Shown one piece after another: positions 1-11,900 of a DNA stretch of 64,000 nucleotides. The notes under the pieces were generated by a model. That model worked only from the letters and a program-made list of their open reading frames with translations. It did no database searches and was not told the origin of the DNA. Each line of letters begins with the position of its first letter. The stretch's first letter is position 1. The stretch is from Onchidella celtica. Taxonomy: Eukaryota > Mollusca > Gastropoda > Systellommatophora > Onchidiidae. Location: NCBI GenBank assembly GCA_963931925.1, contig OZ007569.1:44052521-44116520 (forward strand). The letters are read 5' to 3'. The position numbers and the translations under genes were made by a program.

Positions 1-57
1 TTTTGACTTTGCTTCAAGCCTTTGCTGCCGCCCAACAGATTTTCTGTGGTTTATATA
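1..57 (-). repeat. Family E short interspersed repeat, copy 1, cut by the window edge
   Basis: Read on the minus strand, this segment matches the copies at 5817-5900 and 44900-44972. The shared core runs from an ACCCAGAAAA/ACCACAGAAAA block through GGCTTGAAGYAAAGTCA. The copy continues to the left of base 1, so its 3' side is missing here. The copies differ enough that this is an old dispersed family. The 5817 copy sits between target-site duplications, so the family is probably a retrotransposed short element. No family name is recognised. Confidence 0.6.
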
Positions 58-1140
58 ATATTTGGCCTCTGTGAGACATTCTGTCGGTCTTTTCCCTCTT
101 GCGCACAAGTTATGAAACTCAACAGTTCATACTCTCAGAGATATTTTGAGACTTTATTCAATATAAGAGTTTCTTACAAATTTTAGCTAACCAGTTCGTT
201 TAACTGCTCTGATAAATAAACCTATTTACCGATATCTATTCTGCCCACCTTTTCATGTTCCTCTTCTGGAAGTTACAGTAATTCGGAGCTGCTCTGAAAT
301 GCTTTATGTCAAACTGATACCTAGCTAAAGATTTCACCTGAAGAACCCGGTGGTGGTAGTTGAAGTTTCAGACCCCAGCAAAGAGAATGAACGCTATGAA
401 CGGTAGCAATGAAATGAATCGGTCGAAGCAGGAAATATAACTCGGTGGAGAAATGTCACGGACAATCAGCGTAAGCGTTTAGAGCCCCGCAGGTAACATT
501 TTAGACCTGACATTCCTGCGTAATCTTCATTTTACCCCAGGGATCTTCACTAGTAGGCTAATGAGAAATTGATTTATTTAGGATTGTGGAATAGATAAGA
601 TGCTTACCCTTCCCTCGCGTGGGGGAGACATTCTGCTTCATCCTACAGCGTGAGAGCAGGAACAGAAGGAAGAAAAACAATGAAAATATTTTAAAAACAA
701 GCAAAGATAAAAAGGCAGAAGGAAAAGATCCGATAAAACAATAGAACAGATTGGATTATTCACTGTGAGAGATTTGTTGGGAAGGATAGAACTTTCATTA
801 AAGAGATGAAGTGATTTCTGGCATTCATTGCCCACGGCACGACATGTTGACCTCCAAGACCGTGAAATGTTTCAAGTGTTTAGTGTCCCCCAATAAACGC
901 GCCCACTTGTACTTGACACACAAGTGTGTTTGTCTGTAATAATGTTGCAATTACATCTTCTGAGGCCCAGTTACTTACAACTGAATTGCGAGAATGAATT
1001 CTATACCATAAGTAACACCATGTCTTTGAGTTAGTTTATCCTGATATATTTCCAAACAACTTGCAGTCTTAGTCACACATAAACCTCTCCCTTTGGTATC
1101 TGTTTTCCATTGCAGCACGCACGTCAGAGCAGTGCTCATC
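58..1140. other. No gene or repeat recognised
   Basis: This is AT-rich unique-looking sequence. The open frames are short and show no domain, splice structure or codon pattern that would support a gene. Confidence 0.5.
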
Positions 1141-1146
1141 TCTGTC

Positions 1147-1184
<38 letters not shown>
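1141..1184. repeat. (TC)n / TCTG microsatellite
   Basis: TCTGTC-rich sequence passes into a pure (TC)n run. The arginine/glutamate and serine/leucine open frames across it are artefacts of the dinucleotide. Confidence 0.95.
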
Positions 1185-1190
<6 letters not shown>

Positions 1191-1966
1191 ACACATAAAT
1201 ACACGCACACAGATTTTTTTGGGAAGAAATTAAAGTCTCGACATTCTAATCGCATAATCCTTGTTTTAAACTCCTTCTTTTTTTTGGATATACTTTTAAA
1301 AATGATCTTTTACATGTATTGTAATTTTGTACAATGAGCAAAGAATTCTTCATAGAAAAGCATCAATACTTGCTTCTGGTGCAAGCTGCAAACTGTCAAG
1401 TGAAGTGTGTGTCATAAATAAATAGGGGACTCCAGAAAAGGGAAAAGGCTCAGATGGTAGTGTTTATGTTAGCCTAGTATGACTGACGGCAATCTCATCT
1501 CGTACACGTGGCAGTGAAACATACCATCAGGGACCAGGGCTCCGATAGATTTGAATACTGAATAATGGAATGCTATTATTGTTATGGACTTGAATGTTTG
1601 CTCGCATGTACATGATGAGGAGATAAGCTGATGCATGTTATAAACAATCACATAGACATACTAAGTATACAGTTTTAGCTCAGCATATCGACCAAATCCT
1701 CTATTGGACCAAGTAAGGGGTGGTAACATACTGATTTCTCAGGTGCCAGATTATGAATGAAATTCTGGCCCGTGAGACCGTGATCCCTAGCATTTCGTTA
1801 TCAGCTCACAAAGCTACTGAATAGATATGATAGACTGCCATGTGAAAAGGTCATCTTACCCTAACTCACCAGTCTAGCTACGATCTGTGTTTTGCCACGG
1901 TCATTTCCATTGCTGTTGGTGAATTATAGGAGACTCAGCTCCTGGCGTTTTACTTAAATATTGAAA
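1185..1966. other. No gene or repeat recognised
   Basis: This is AT-rich sequence without coding signals. It ends at the target-site duplication of the solo LTR that follows. Confidence 0.5.
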
Positions 1967-1971
1967 AGGCA

Positions 1972-3123
1972 TGTCACGAGTGGAGTGAGCGATAGTTAAT
2001 AATTACGGGGGGAAAGGAGGAGAGTAAAATTAACGCACGTAGACAAGTAAGTTAAGCGTGCATGTTGTGAGTAGTGGGGGGTATGAATGAGGCGAAAGCG
2101 CTGTATTACTATCACTGCAAGTTAGAAGGTCCTACTGAACGGACGCTAGTAAGAGCCCAGCGGGCGAACATAAGGGGAGCAGTCAGAAGACTAGTGAGAG
2201 AGTCTTTCCAGTGATGACTGGTAGGTAGAACGTTGATTGATAATTATGATTGATGTATTATATTATATTCGTCTATTACCATGATGTAAATAAGTATATG
2301 TGAGGAATGTGGAAGTCCTTGATATTGGATATAGCAATGTGCGCCATGAGCGATAGATGAAAGTTGAGTTCATGGATTTGTAGCGCGAGTGAGTAGTGTG
2401 TACTCCGATGGAGGTGTGTTACCGTAAGATGTTGGTGAGTGAAAGGTGAACTATTGTGTGTACGCTTCATGGGTTGTAAGGAGAGGTGGAGTGAATAGAA
2501 ATGGTATGGTATTATACCAATGTAATGTTATTCTTGTAGGTGTCGGGGACGGGCCGAAGAGCCACCTCGATGAGCACAGGGGATAGGCCAGCATAGGGCC
2601 GGAGGCCACACATAGGCCAGAAGTGAGGCTGTCGGTGCAGGACAGTAGAGGCACATAAAGTCGTGGCAGTCAGGCCACGGACAGGGACGTAGATATGAGC
2701 GTGAATGTGATAATGTACTATTGCCATGTTGATGGGCTATTGAAATGATAATGTGCTATTGCCCTGCTGAGGTGCTAGTGGAATGCTAAGGTGTATGACA
2801 ATAGGAAGGTGATATTGAGAGACTGCGGTGCCCGTGAATTATTAATGTGCTATTAAGACCCTGAGGGGAGAGGCTGAGGCCGAAGTGCCTTTAGGAAGTA
2901 ACTACCGGGTTGTGGATCTGAGGGAAGAGTGCATGTGAGAATAAGGCCGTTGTACGGCAGTTAATTTCAATAATATAATGTATGTAATTGCGCTATTATC
3001 TGTATAATTATGTTTAATAAATGTGTGAGTCTGATGGGTTGTTCTGTTAAGTGTTAAACTTGTTTGTTCGTGATTGTTGTCCTGTCATAAATTATTACAT
3101 CTCCCAGTCTGGGATTTGTGACA
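1972..3123 (+). mobile_element. Solo LTR, probably of a Gypsy-type LTR retrotransposon
   Basis: The segment begins TGTCACGAG and ends TTTGTGACA, giving short inverted termini (TGTCAC/GTGACA) of the TG...CA class. It is flanked on both sides by the same five bases, AGGCA (1967-1971 and 3124-3128), as expected for an integrase-made 5-bp target duplication. An AATAAA signal at 3016-3021 lies about 100 bp before the end, where an LTR polyadenylation signal is expected. The base composition differs from the flanks, being rich in G and T with GAGG-type words. A TCCCAG-T-CTGGGA palindrome lies just inside the 3' end. No internal region or second LTR is present, so this is a solo LTR left by recombination between the two LTRs. 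The length of 1152 bp is within the range for Gypsy LTRs. Copia or BEL origin cannot be excluded because they also make 5-bp duplications. Age cannot be dated from a single LTR. Confidence 0.72.
2707..2850 (+). repeat. Degenerate internal repeats inside the solo LTR
   Basis: The phrase GATAATGT(A/G)CTATTGCC occurs near 2709 and again near 2749, with a weaker version ATTAATGTGCTATTAA near 2838. Such subterminal repeats are common in U3 regions of LTRs and may be old regulatory motifs. Confidence 0.5.
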
Positions 3124-3128
3124 AGGCA

Positions 3129-3655
3129 CACAAGACAAAAGAAGTGATAAACATTTATATACAGAAAGAATAAGAGGAAACCACAGTTTATAGTGTGAGA
3201 CTTATGACTAGGGTAAAAAGTATAGGAGATTTTTTTAATGTACCACAAGCTAAAAAACACATTCAGTAATTTTCTTGCACAAAAAAACCAAACCCCAAAA
3301 TAAAACAAAATACAAGAACAAATGAATGCTGTAGAATCTAAATGCGAACAGAACTAATACAACCACTTCACAGTTGCCGCATACTGTTAAAGAACACTCA
3401 TCGTCATAGATCATGATGTTCCCAAAGTTTAATGTAATCCACATGGTGCCTGTCACAGTGTTCGTCTGACCCGTTAATTCTGTGCCCAATTTGTGACATC
3501 CGGTCGTGCATCTCAGTTTTCAACCACACAACCTGATTTACAATTTCCTACAGCCATACAGCCTGTGATAATCATCATCTAAGGCCAAAGGCCATCATTT
3601 TCTCAATATATCTTGCCCTGATAAGACGCACTTTGCCTTCTGAAACCGCTGCGCA
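3129..3655. other. No gene recognised
   Basis: This is unique-looking AT-rich sequence between the solo LTR and a poly-C tract. Confidence 0.45.
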
Positions 3656-3671
3656 CCCCCCCCCCCCCCCC
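3656..3671. repeat. Poly-C tract
   Basis: An uninterrupted run of about 16 C. It is one of many long C/G homopolymers in the window. Confidence 0.95.
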
Positions 3672-3792
3672 AAACACGGAAGATATCCAGTGGAAATGTT
3701 CAGTGAGACATGTGCATGTTGTATAAATACCAGTCAACAGTGGTGTCAAAATGTTACCCGCACTGATTTCTGTTGGTGATATGCACAAATGA

Positions 3793-3910
3793 AAGTTTGA
3801 GTTTGCATTTGGAACAATCACGAAGACGCAAAGACGATAGACAGAATAATTACAGCGGATTGACAGATCTAGTACAGCAGGAAACCTTACCAGAAGCGCC
3901 CACCAACCAT
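3793..3910 (+). repeat. Family A dispersed repeat, copy 1
   Basis: This segment aligns with 34561-34678 in the same orientation and with 17556-17700 and 36934-37065 in the opposite orientation. Shared blocks are GACGATAGACAGAAT and CTTACCAGAAGCGCCCACC. The copies are diverged and carry indels. The unit is about 120-145 bp and has no open frame of its own. A SINE-like origin is likely but unproven. Confidence 0.6.
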
Positions 3911-4109
3911 CTGTGCACAAATTGAAACAAGACAGTGAAAAAGAAAATTAGAGAGGCAGAGTCAGCGGAGGATACAGAAACAAAGAAGACAAGAGCCACA
4001 GAAGAAAACAGCAGTAAAAACACGAACACAGAAGAAGAAGTAAAAGGAGAACCAGTCAGAACGTAAGAGAGAAGATGAAAGAGAACATGGAAAGGACGGA
4101 CATGATAAA

Positions 4110-4140
4110 AACAACAACAACAACAACAACAACAACGACA
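4110..4140. repeat. (CAA)n microsatellite
   Basis: ACAACAACA trinucleotide run ending in CGACAACTCG. On the minus strand it gives poly-Leu/Cys frames that are not genes. Confidence 0.95.
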
Positions 4141-4780
4141 ACTCGACGCAGAAGAGGAAGAACAACATGACTGTGATAGTGTCATAACACTTGTGCACAT
4201 TGATATTTATATACTTTTGAATCACTTTGAATCAAAGGCGTTAACTTGTAACTGTGTGAAAGTACGTTTGCTGTAACTACAGCTGCGATAAGAGAGTGTG
4301 GTCTAACAATGATGAGTTTGACACAGTTCCAGAGATTGGAAAGAGCAAATCCTGTACTCGTCTCTAAGTGGATAACGAAGAGCTGGATACTGAAATATTC
4401 GCAGCAGTTAATGCAATAACGGCCGAGGCCGCTTTTGTAAAGCAGTAGAAACTGTAGGCTACATTCATTATACCAGTGGTAATAGAGGCTGGTCGCAGTG
4501 CAGTAGGGCATAGATTGAAGACGATAAGTGACTCTATGCTTGCAGTAGAAGTTATGGTTGCAGGCCTGATGTCAGGACAAAGGCTTTGTGAACTTTCAAG
4601 TGTCACTGTGAATATTTTTTATTGGCTTAATACATTTTTAAAAACTGATTCTTGTTGTCGCGTCAAAGGTCAGCTGTATGTATTACTGAAAGAGAATAAT
4701 CATATTTATATTCGTTCATAACCACACACTAAATAAGGGATCAACATTTAAGCTTTAGACTGAGCTCTTAAAAGAAAGGG
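4141..4780. other. No gene recognised
   Basis: This stretch has short open frames only, with no motif. It ends in a poly-G run near 4780-4788. Confidence 0.45.
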
Positions 4781-4962
4781 GGGGGGGGAAGTAACAAATA
4801 ATACAAACTCCCTACGGTTGTGACCTTTCTCATTTCCTCTGTGGTTTTTCATTTCCGCAACTGATTGTCCTATTGGATTACTTTAGGCGGTACTGACTCT
4901 CTGCCAGTGCCATTTAGACAATTGTTGGATTGAAAAACCTGGGGAGTTTTTGGGGGAGGGTG

Positions 4963-4964
<2 letters not shown>

Positions 4965-5036
<72 letters not shown>
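4965..5036. repeat. (GA)n microsatellite
   Basis: About 33 GA units with a short GAAAGAGG end. The poly-(Glu-Arg) and poly-(Ser-Leu) frames across it are artefacts. Confidence 0.97.
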
Positions 5037-5037
<1 letters not shown>

Positions 5038-5785
5038 GCCGACCAGGGCGAGTAGTGATGGAAAGGATTTGCAAGGCGCCAGGCCTTTTACAGTATAGAG
5101 AATGCCCGCTGGATAAAGACAGCAAAAACCTCCATAATAATAATAGTTTGCATTGTATGAAAGATTCTGTCATCCCCACCCGCGCACGCACACACACACA
5201 ACTATCACCACTAACGCGGACCTTCCGCCACAATTCGGTTTGGCGACATTATCTTTCTTTTGTATCGATCTGAAAACAAAAACGCTGGAAATGGAAACGA
5301 AAGATGATTAAATCTAGAATGTATACAGTATAGTAGTCCTTCATCCCGGTAAAAGGTCTTTAGCTCGCTCTTTTTGATTGAACTGACCGCCTGCGTGGAA
5401 AGAATAAAGAAATGTGTCTTCAATTAGTATGTAGCAAATGAAGACATTACATACAGCGAATCTGGGTAAAAGCAAGTCCCATGTCATGGTAAGAGAACAT
5501 CATGTTTGTCAAAAAGATGGCATGTTACACTCATTGCTGGTATTCAAACATGAGTTATACTGACTGACGTTCTTAGTAATTATATAACTTGTTAGGATGA
5601 AATACTGATGGGTATCGAGTGCGTTCCAGAATACAAGTCAAGTACATAATGTACAGCTCTCCCATGGAAACTGGATACTTGACCCATTTTAGTCGATCTA
5701 GCGAGATTTTAGAGCTATCTGTCATTTTTTGTTGTTGTTGTACACCGCTTCCAATCCATTATCAGATAAAATTATGTCCTTGTGT
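5037..5785. other. No gene recognised
   Basis: This is AT-rich unique-looking sequence with a small (CA)n patch near 5189-5200 and a short GTT run near 5731-5741. Confidence 0.45.
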
Positions 5786-5802
5786 AACTGAAGCTAGAGG
5801 CA
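5786..5802 (+). repeat. Left target-site duplication of the family E insertion
   Basis: AACTGAAGCTAGAGGCA is repeated exactly at 5963-5979. Seventeen perfect bases flanking a short dispersed repeat is the usual footprint of target-primed reverse transcription. Confidence 0.75.
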
Positions 5803-5962
5803 TTCACGAAATATCATAAAAACCACAGAAAAACTGTGGGGTCGCAGCAGGGCTATAAGCAAAGTCAAAATTGGGCAAAAAGAAAAGGTTGTATGTTGCA
5901 AAGCCCCGCGTGAGAAATAAAACCCAAACAATACAAAGCAAACTAAAGAGAAGACATAAACA
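5803..5962 (+). mobile_element. Family E short interspersed element, bounded by target-site duplications
   Basis: This is a 160-bp insertion between two perfect 17-bp direct repeats. It contains the family E core (about 5817-5900) shared with 1-57 (minus) and 44900-44972 (plus), and has an A-rich right end. Long duplications of this kind are made when a LINE machinery inserts RNA-derived copies, so I infer a SINE or a short truncated LINE tail. I see no convincing pol III A or B box in the core. Because the duplication is still perfect, this copy is probably younger than its neighbours. There is no coding capacity. Confidence 0.68.
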
Positions 5963-5979
5963 AACTGAAGCTAGAGGCA
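5963..5979 (+). repeat. Right target-site duplication of the family E insertion
   Basis: Exact second copy of the 17-base word at 5786-5802. It marks the right end of the element. Confidence 0.75.
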
Positions 5980-7726
5980 GTGTCGTGCCTCCCTGTGAAA
6001 AACTTCCATGCTGACGATTCCTTTCATTAACTGTTATTGTGTGAGTTCTCTACACTGCTGGAACGGTGTAGATGGCTGGGACATTTCTGTCGTCCACTCG
6101 CTCGTCGAGCGCACGCCTATTATATTCTGCACCTCATTTAAGGAAGTAACATACTGCCTTTTCCTGGCGAATAATTATGTTCTGAAATATTACATCACAG
6201 ATATAAACGAATTTGAACGTGTTTCCAACATGCAAGACAGCCTATTTCATCACATTCATTTACAAAACAAAGATGGCTTGTCTTTGGCGTGCTATGGGAA
6301 AAAAATGCAGCACACTTACATACGGTTTGTCGTCACGTCTTTTTCCCTATTTCATGGAAATATACGAATGCTCTAAAACTTCTCCCTAAATCTTCGTTGA
6401 TTGTTGATGATTTTCAAGTGACACTGATAAACGGCGATGTTTACTTGAGATCGCACGTGGTCCACAAGTGCAAGTTAATTACAACAACGTTATAAAATGT
6501 TTTCTCCCATGTGTAAATCGACAGAAAAAGACCTGTCTTTACTCATCCCCGATCCCCCTATGCTGTGTGTTATTATCCCCATAATCAGCGCTCCGTCTGT
6601 TCTGTTGGGCACTGGAAAGTGTTTATCTGTGCCAAATACATCATAATGGCTGTTGACACAAGTGCAGGCGGAAAAAATCATTCATCCAATAATGATGACA
6701 CACCGATGTAAAAAACAGCAAAAAACAATACAGATGGTGGAACCACGGCATTGTAAATAATGAAAGATAAACTTGGTGTAGGAGACGACTTTGGTGAATG
6801 TGGCACTATGTCAAAAACTCTCTCGTCCTACCCGCGGCTTTCTAATGAAATTCAAATGTTTGACGCGGAGTTCAAAGGCGGGATGTTGTTTGGTTTTAGC
6901 TGTTGGCAAAAGGAACCCAACACTTTCCAACTGTTCATTTTCCAGTTGTTTGGCACTCCGGCCAGAACAAGCAAAGACAGCATGAAAATTTAGGAAAGCG
7001 GGAAAGGAAACGTTGCATGTAAATTAAAGTTTGTAGTGGCACAGCACGGACGCCATGTGTCATTTGTGTCAGAGGGCGCGAACAACCGAAATGCAAACAA
7101 GCAAACATTCCCTCTATGTCCCAAATGGCATCGGCTTGAGGGCAATAACATCAGAAAAAAATATCAATTCCCCGCTGAACACGTTTTGATAATTCTCCAC
7201 CTCACACTGCGAAACACGCCCTGAAAAGACACAAATACAGATTCCTTTGAGCTGATTTTGACAGAGCAGGCCAAATGTAAGCGTGCGTTCCTTAGGATAC
7301 GGTTGCCACTCCAGCAGGGCGTCATTTTCACTGAGCTCTGAGCAAATATTTGCAACTGGAGGCTAATTTCTTGTCCAATTAAGAAAGGTAGGCAAGCAAC
7401 TGGCATGCCATTCTTTGCTGTTGATGCAAGAGCTTTTCCTGGGAAACATGACTCGAATGGAGATTTAGCACCAAAATGCGCACCCACACATCCACAACAA
7501 TTACATTACAATACGTATGCACTACAGCCGGCGGTCTGATACTTGATACCAATATCATAACTTTCGGTACGCAAAGAAGGGTAATGGTGAGCACAGGTCT
7601 AACAGCCGTTAGCGGCTTAAGTTTCCGAGGATATTAGCATAACACAATATTTAATTTGGAGGTGATTGATCTGACCATCACCCTTTTGCCCTACCCACCT
7701 CCACCGCAAATAGTAGGGAACAAGCT
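5980..7726. other. No gene or repeat recognised
   Basis: A 122-codon plus-strand frame at 6008-6376 and short frames around 7164-7487 lack recognisable domains and plausible splice boundaries. I treat them as chance open frames. Confidence 0.45.
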
Positions 7727-7870
7727 GAATAGCTCAGCATTCGTTGGGAGCTACAAAAATAAAAAAAATAATACTTAATGCTTTCTCGGCATGTTGATTC
7801 GCATTACTTTGTATATCGTGATAATTCAATGCTGCACCGGAGTGTGCAGCCTAAGTACCCAAAGGTGACG
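7727..7870 (+). repeat. Family D dispersed repeat, copy 1
   Basis: Aligns with 51991-52120 on the same strand. Shared blocks are GAATAGCTCAGC, TTGATTCGC, ATCGTG(A/G)TAATT and AATGCTGCACCG. The TAGCTCAGC word resembles a pol III A box, but no matching B box is clear. It is probably an old SINE-like family. Confidence 0.55.
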
Positions 7871-8454
7871 CCATTGGGATATTTATATAATAATATGGAT
7901 GGCGCTCAGTGGAGAATCCAATTCTTACAAGTTGTCAAAGAAATCCGCAGCCTCACAATATGTGTAACATATGTTTTCAGAACAGTTTATCCACAAACAG
8001 GGACCGTAAAAATCTTTCCAATCCCGTATTTTTTCATCCCCGAAAAGTCTGTGACTGTACGTTCAATAACAACAACAACAAAAAACAAAACATAGCCTCC
8101 AAGTTACCAAATTATAATAGCTGATTATTCAGGGTGGGTGGCACAGACATAGACACTGTAAAGTGAGCATAAACAAAAGACACCTTTAGACAAAACATTT
8201 GCAGCCTAAAGACCCCCATATGGATTGCACTGATCTACCCTGGCTGCAGTGGAAACCTAGAGCCCGAGATAAAGGAATCGCGATAAATGAAGATATCGCA
8301 GAATTCCCCATGAGACAAAGTAAATGCCATGTGCGCTCCTTTTCAACTTGTTTGTTGTTGTTGTTCCTTTCTTTTTCCCCCCCTGTTTTTAGTTTTCCAG
8401 CAACATTAAATGTAAGGCTGTTTCAGGCGTTGATGTTTTCATTAGATTCCCCCC

Positions 8455-8458
<4 letters not shown>

Positions 8459-8510
<52 letters not shown>
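8459..8510. repeat. (CA)n microsatellite with C-tract leader
   Basis: A C-rich leader is followed by about 25 CA units. The poly-(His-Thr) frame across it is not a gene. Confidence 0.97.
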
Positions 8511-8513
<3 letters not shown>

Positions 8514-8757
8514 CGGAGAATATGGATGGGAGTGTGCAGATGGAGGAAGACAGATCAGGGATGATACAAATCGTTACAAGTAGGCCTATGGCCTATTCTA
8601 GTGAAACGAATGAATTAAGCTAGGACTTCATTTAGAAGGAACATGGACACCCTTTGAAAGCTGAAAAAGGTTTGGGGTTGGGGTGGAAGAGGAGGACGGA
8701 TTTACAGTCTAGGAAGAAATTAAGTCTTATAACTGCCCACACTCCATTCCCCCATCA

Positions 8758-8900
8758 ACCTCTCTCTCTCTCTCTCCCTCTTCCCACCCCCACCCCCCCC
8801 CCCCCCCGAAAAAAAAAAGGCGAGAGAGAAAGAGAGAGCCAGTTTAAACAAGAGAAGGGAGAAAGAAAGAAAGAGAGAGAGAGAGAGAAAAGGGGTGGGG
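8758..8900. repeat. (CT)n, poly-C, then (GA)-rich tract
   Basis: A pyrimidine run (CT)n and poly-C are followed within about 50 bp by a purine GAGA-rich run to about 8890. The two halves are complementary, so a hairpin is possible. Confidence 0.9.
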
Positions 8901-11900
8901 ATATGGGCAATGAAGGTAAAATGGTAAAGAGGAAAGCTGAGAACTATGTATACACCTGGAGCAAAGAGCTAAATATTTGATCTAATAATGCAGTAGAGCC
9001 TTGTCCCCGACAATGAAATAAACAAAATCCAATAGGTCTGGCATCTCCCTGGCTCACACAGATATTTTATACTACACGGTTTTTTTTTGTTTGTACTTAA
9101 TGCGATGAGAACACTTTGCTTTATCATAGACAAAAGGGTTAATACAGGTACTGCTACTTTACCAGACGTCCGTTTAGTAGAGCGAGCTTGTTATTAGGGA
9201 CTAACGTTGGATATTCCTTCACTGAGAAGTAGTTAGCAGACACGCATGAAATATTATTATTAAAATATGAAAGGACTAAAACAAAAGCATATCGGGATAG
9301 GTAAACTAATTACTTTACCATTTTATCTAACTGCAGGAGTTAGTTTTATAAAAATAAGTGTCCCTAACACACACATTTATAAAGTAAATTTGGTGCTGTG
9401 GGAAAAGATGCGCTGAAGGTAAAATCACGTGAAGGGCATCGAGCCATTTTGGGGTACTTTTTTAAACCCTAGAGAAATGGCAAGCGATCTGTAACCCTGT
9501 CCATTTAGGGGGTTGCTGGGGTGGGAGAAGGAAAAGGAGAAGGAGAATGGAAAGAAAAAAGAAGTACATTTTGTGGCAGAGACCCATACAGTTGTAAATA
9601 TTTAATACATAATTGTTTTATAGAGTTATTATCTTTATCTCTCAACTGAGAAAGTTTATTCCAGAGCCAGAATACCCTAAATGGAAATCCAGAATGATAT
9701 TACCCAAATGGCCAACTGGAAATGCCTTGTCAGCCTAATTTTGGTCAGGTTAAACAAAGAATAAAATGATAAGAAAGAGGAGACGAGGAATGCGAATGGA
9801 AGAGGCGCAAATAATTAATTATTAATAAATAAGAACAACGCAACCCGAAAACAAATTAAATGGCAGATAATAACAATAATAAAAACGTCTCTTGTCTTTC
9901 GATCTTGTATCTCAAAACCTTGCTTGGAAAAAGAAAGTGGGAAGTGTTTCATATAATATTCGAGACAGATCTCTTAAAGCAAAACATCTCGTTTATCCGA
10001 GCCAGGAAATCTCGATTGCAGTGTTTGTGTATCGCGACCGCAGAACAGTCCGGACAGATGGCAACTGACGCCTTGGGTTGTTGCCCTTGTCTCGGATATG
10101 CAAGGATGCATAACTCTAGCTGCCCGCAAGGAGAAAGTTGTAATGCTGCACTCCCTTGTATGTGTATAATTCCCCCTGAGGTGCCAAAGTAGTCCCAGGT
10201 GAGAGAGGAATGGGGACTTAAACAGCTGCCCAGCTCGAGATTCTTTCTTTTTCCTGAACTCAGAAACCTGTCAGCGGTGGTCTCCCTCCCACCGAGTCTC
10301 TTTAGCAGCGGAACAGATTCTTCACGACTTACACTACTTACCAAATTATGAAACACCTGCAGTCCTCGTCATGGGGTGGGGTGAGGGGGGGGGGAGGAGA
10401 GACAAGGAAGCACCCCAGGGGTCATGGAACACCTTGTAAATTACAATAGACGAAAAGATCTGTTGAATGGTCATAGCAGCATTTTATACGCATAGCATAA
10501 TTTACAATGCAGAGCAAAATTATGTGCTCCAACGGTCCACATTAATTTTCGGAGCAATGTCTTTTTTTTTTTTTTTTCAAGTGAAAGTGGTGGGTGAAAC
10601 AGTTAATTATGCTGAATTAAGGCAGAGAAGCACGGAGATTGATTGCACAAAGCGTACATAAAACAGCATGAAAATAGCGTCCCATAATGTTCCTCAGAAG
10701 TAGCCATTGCGTTATAGAAAACTGCACAATCCGAGTTTTTTTGTACATTTTCGGATCTGCAGAATCATCTTGCATCTCATATTGAAAACCACCAGTCTTT
10801 CGATACATTTTCTCACGAGAGACCGGAAAGTAAAAAATCCCACTGTTGATTGTGCAACAGCTATGTCAGTTCTCTTAGACATTACATCTACATACCATTT
10901 GAAGAAATCCTGATCCCAGACACAATCCACCCCTCGGTTTTTAAACTGCTGGATGCAGTGCTGAACGGCAGTTGACCATTGTAATTATCGGCCTACACAT
11001 TGCTCGATAATTTGACCGCATAAAGACAGAAGATATCAATATCTCATTATGCCTAATTACCCAGAGGTCTTTAAATGTGATTTGCACCTCATATTATCCT
11101 TCACCGGTCCTTTGTGTGTTTACTGTGTGGTACACCGGATTGACGATATTGCTTTTTTTTTTTTTAAATGCAAGATTAAGTAAAAAAAAAAAGAAAATAG
11201 GTGTAGAACATTGAAAGAAAATCTAGACCGAACGTAGGCAAGAAATATTAACATCGTTGGTATTTCCGAGCGGTCACGTGAAATGGTAAGTGAAAGTACT
11301 AATTTATAATGAAATCACTAGATGAAAAAGAAGGTAATCTCAAGACAAGAGGAGACTGGCAGTTCATCAAAAATAAAAAAAAAGGAAAAACATAAACATG
11401 CAAGGATCTGACGTTTTGGAACAAAATAAATGAGTTTATCATAAATAGTATTGCAGGAAATGTATTACTACATCATGGAACAAGTACCGGGACTATAATA
11501 TACGAGTCCAGCTGCAAATCTCTGGCTCACACGCACCACATTTGTCCGGCATTTGCTGTACTAAGTGACCCAAATAGCAGCGTCTACAGGGTACTCAGTG
11601 CTCCGGCATCTCACCACATCTAATCCCTCCGTCTAAAACAGTGACAAATGTTTACAGAAACCTTTATACCCCGGGCTAACTTCTTTCCACGCGGGGTCAC
11701 ATACCCTTGCTGGTGTAAACTATTACAGCGGGGTTTGGTGTGCGCCATTGTTCACTGTGCAGAAACTGCAAAGTTCTGTCTTGGTCGGGATTGATTCAAT
11801 GTGGTCTTGAATTGAGCCAGTGATGAAAACATGATTTCCATTAAGCTACCCAGAACATATGCTTTACACGATGGAAATTATATAATACAATGCAGAATTC

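Noticed and set aside
3100-3123. A primer-binding site following a 5' LTR (TGGGATTTGTGACA)
   Set aside because: The AGGCA target duplication immediately after 3123 places this segment inside the LTR, so the element is solo.
9860-10356. Opposing 110- and 135-codon frames
   Set aside because: They overlap on opposite strands, lack recognisable domains or splice signals, and have unremarkable composition.
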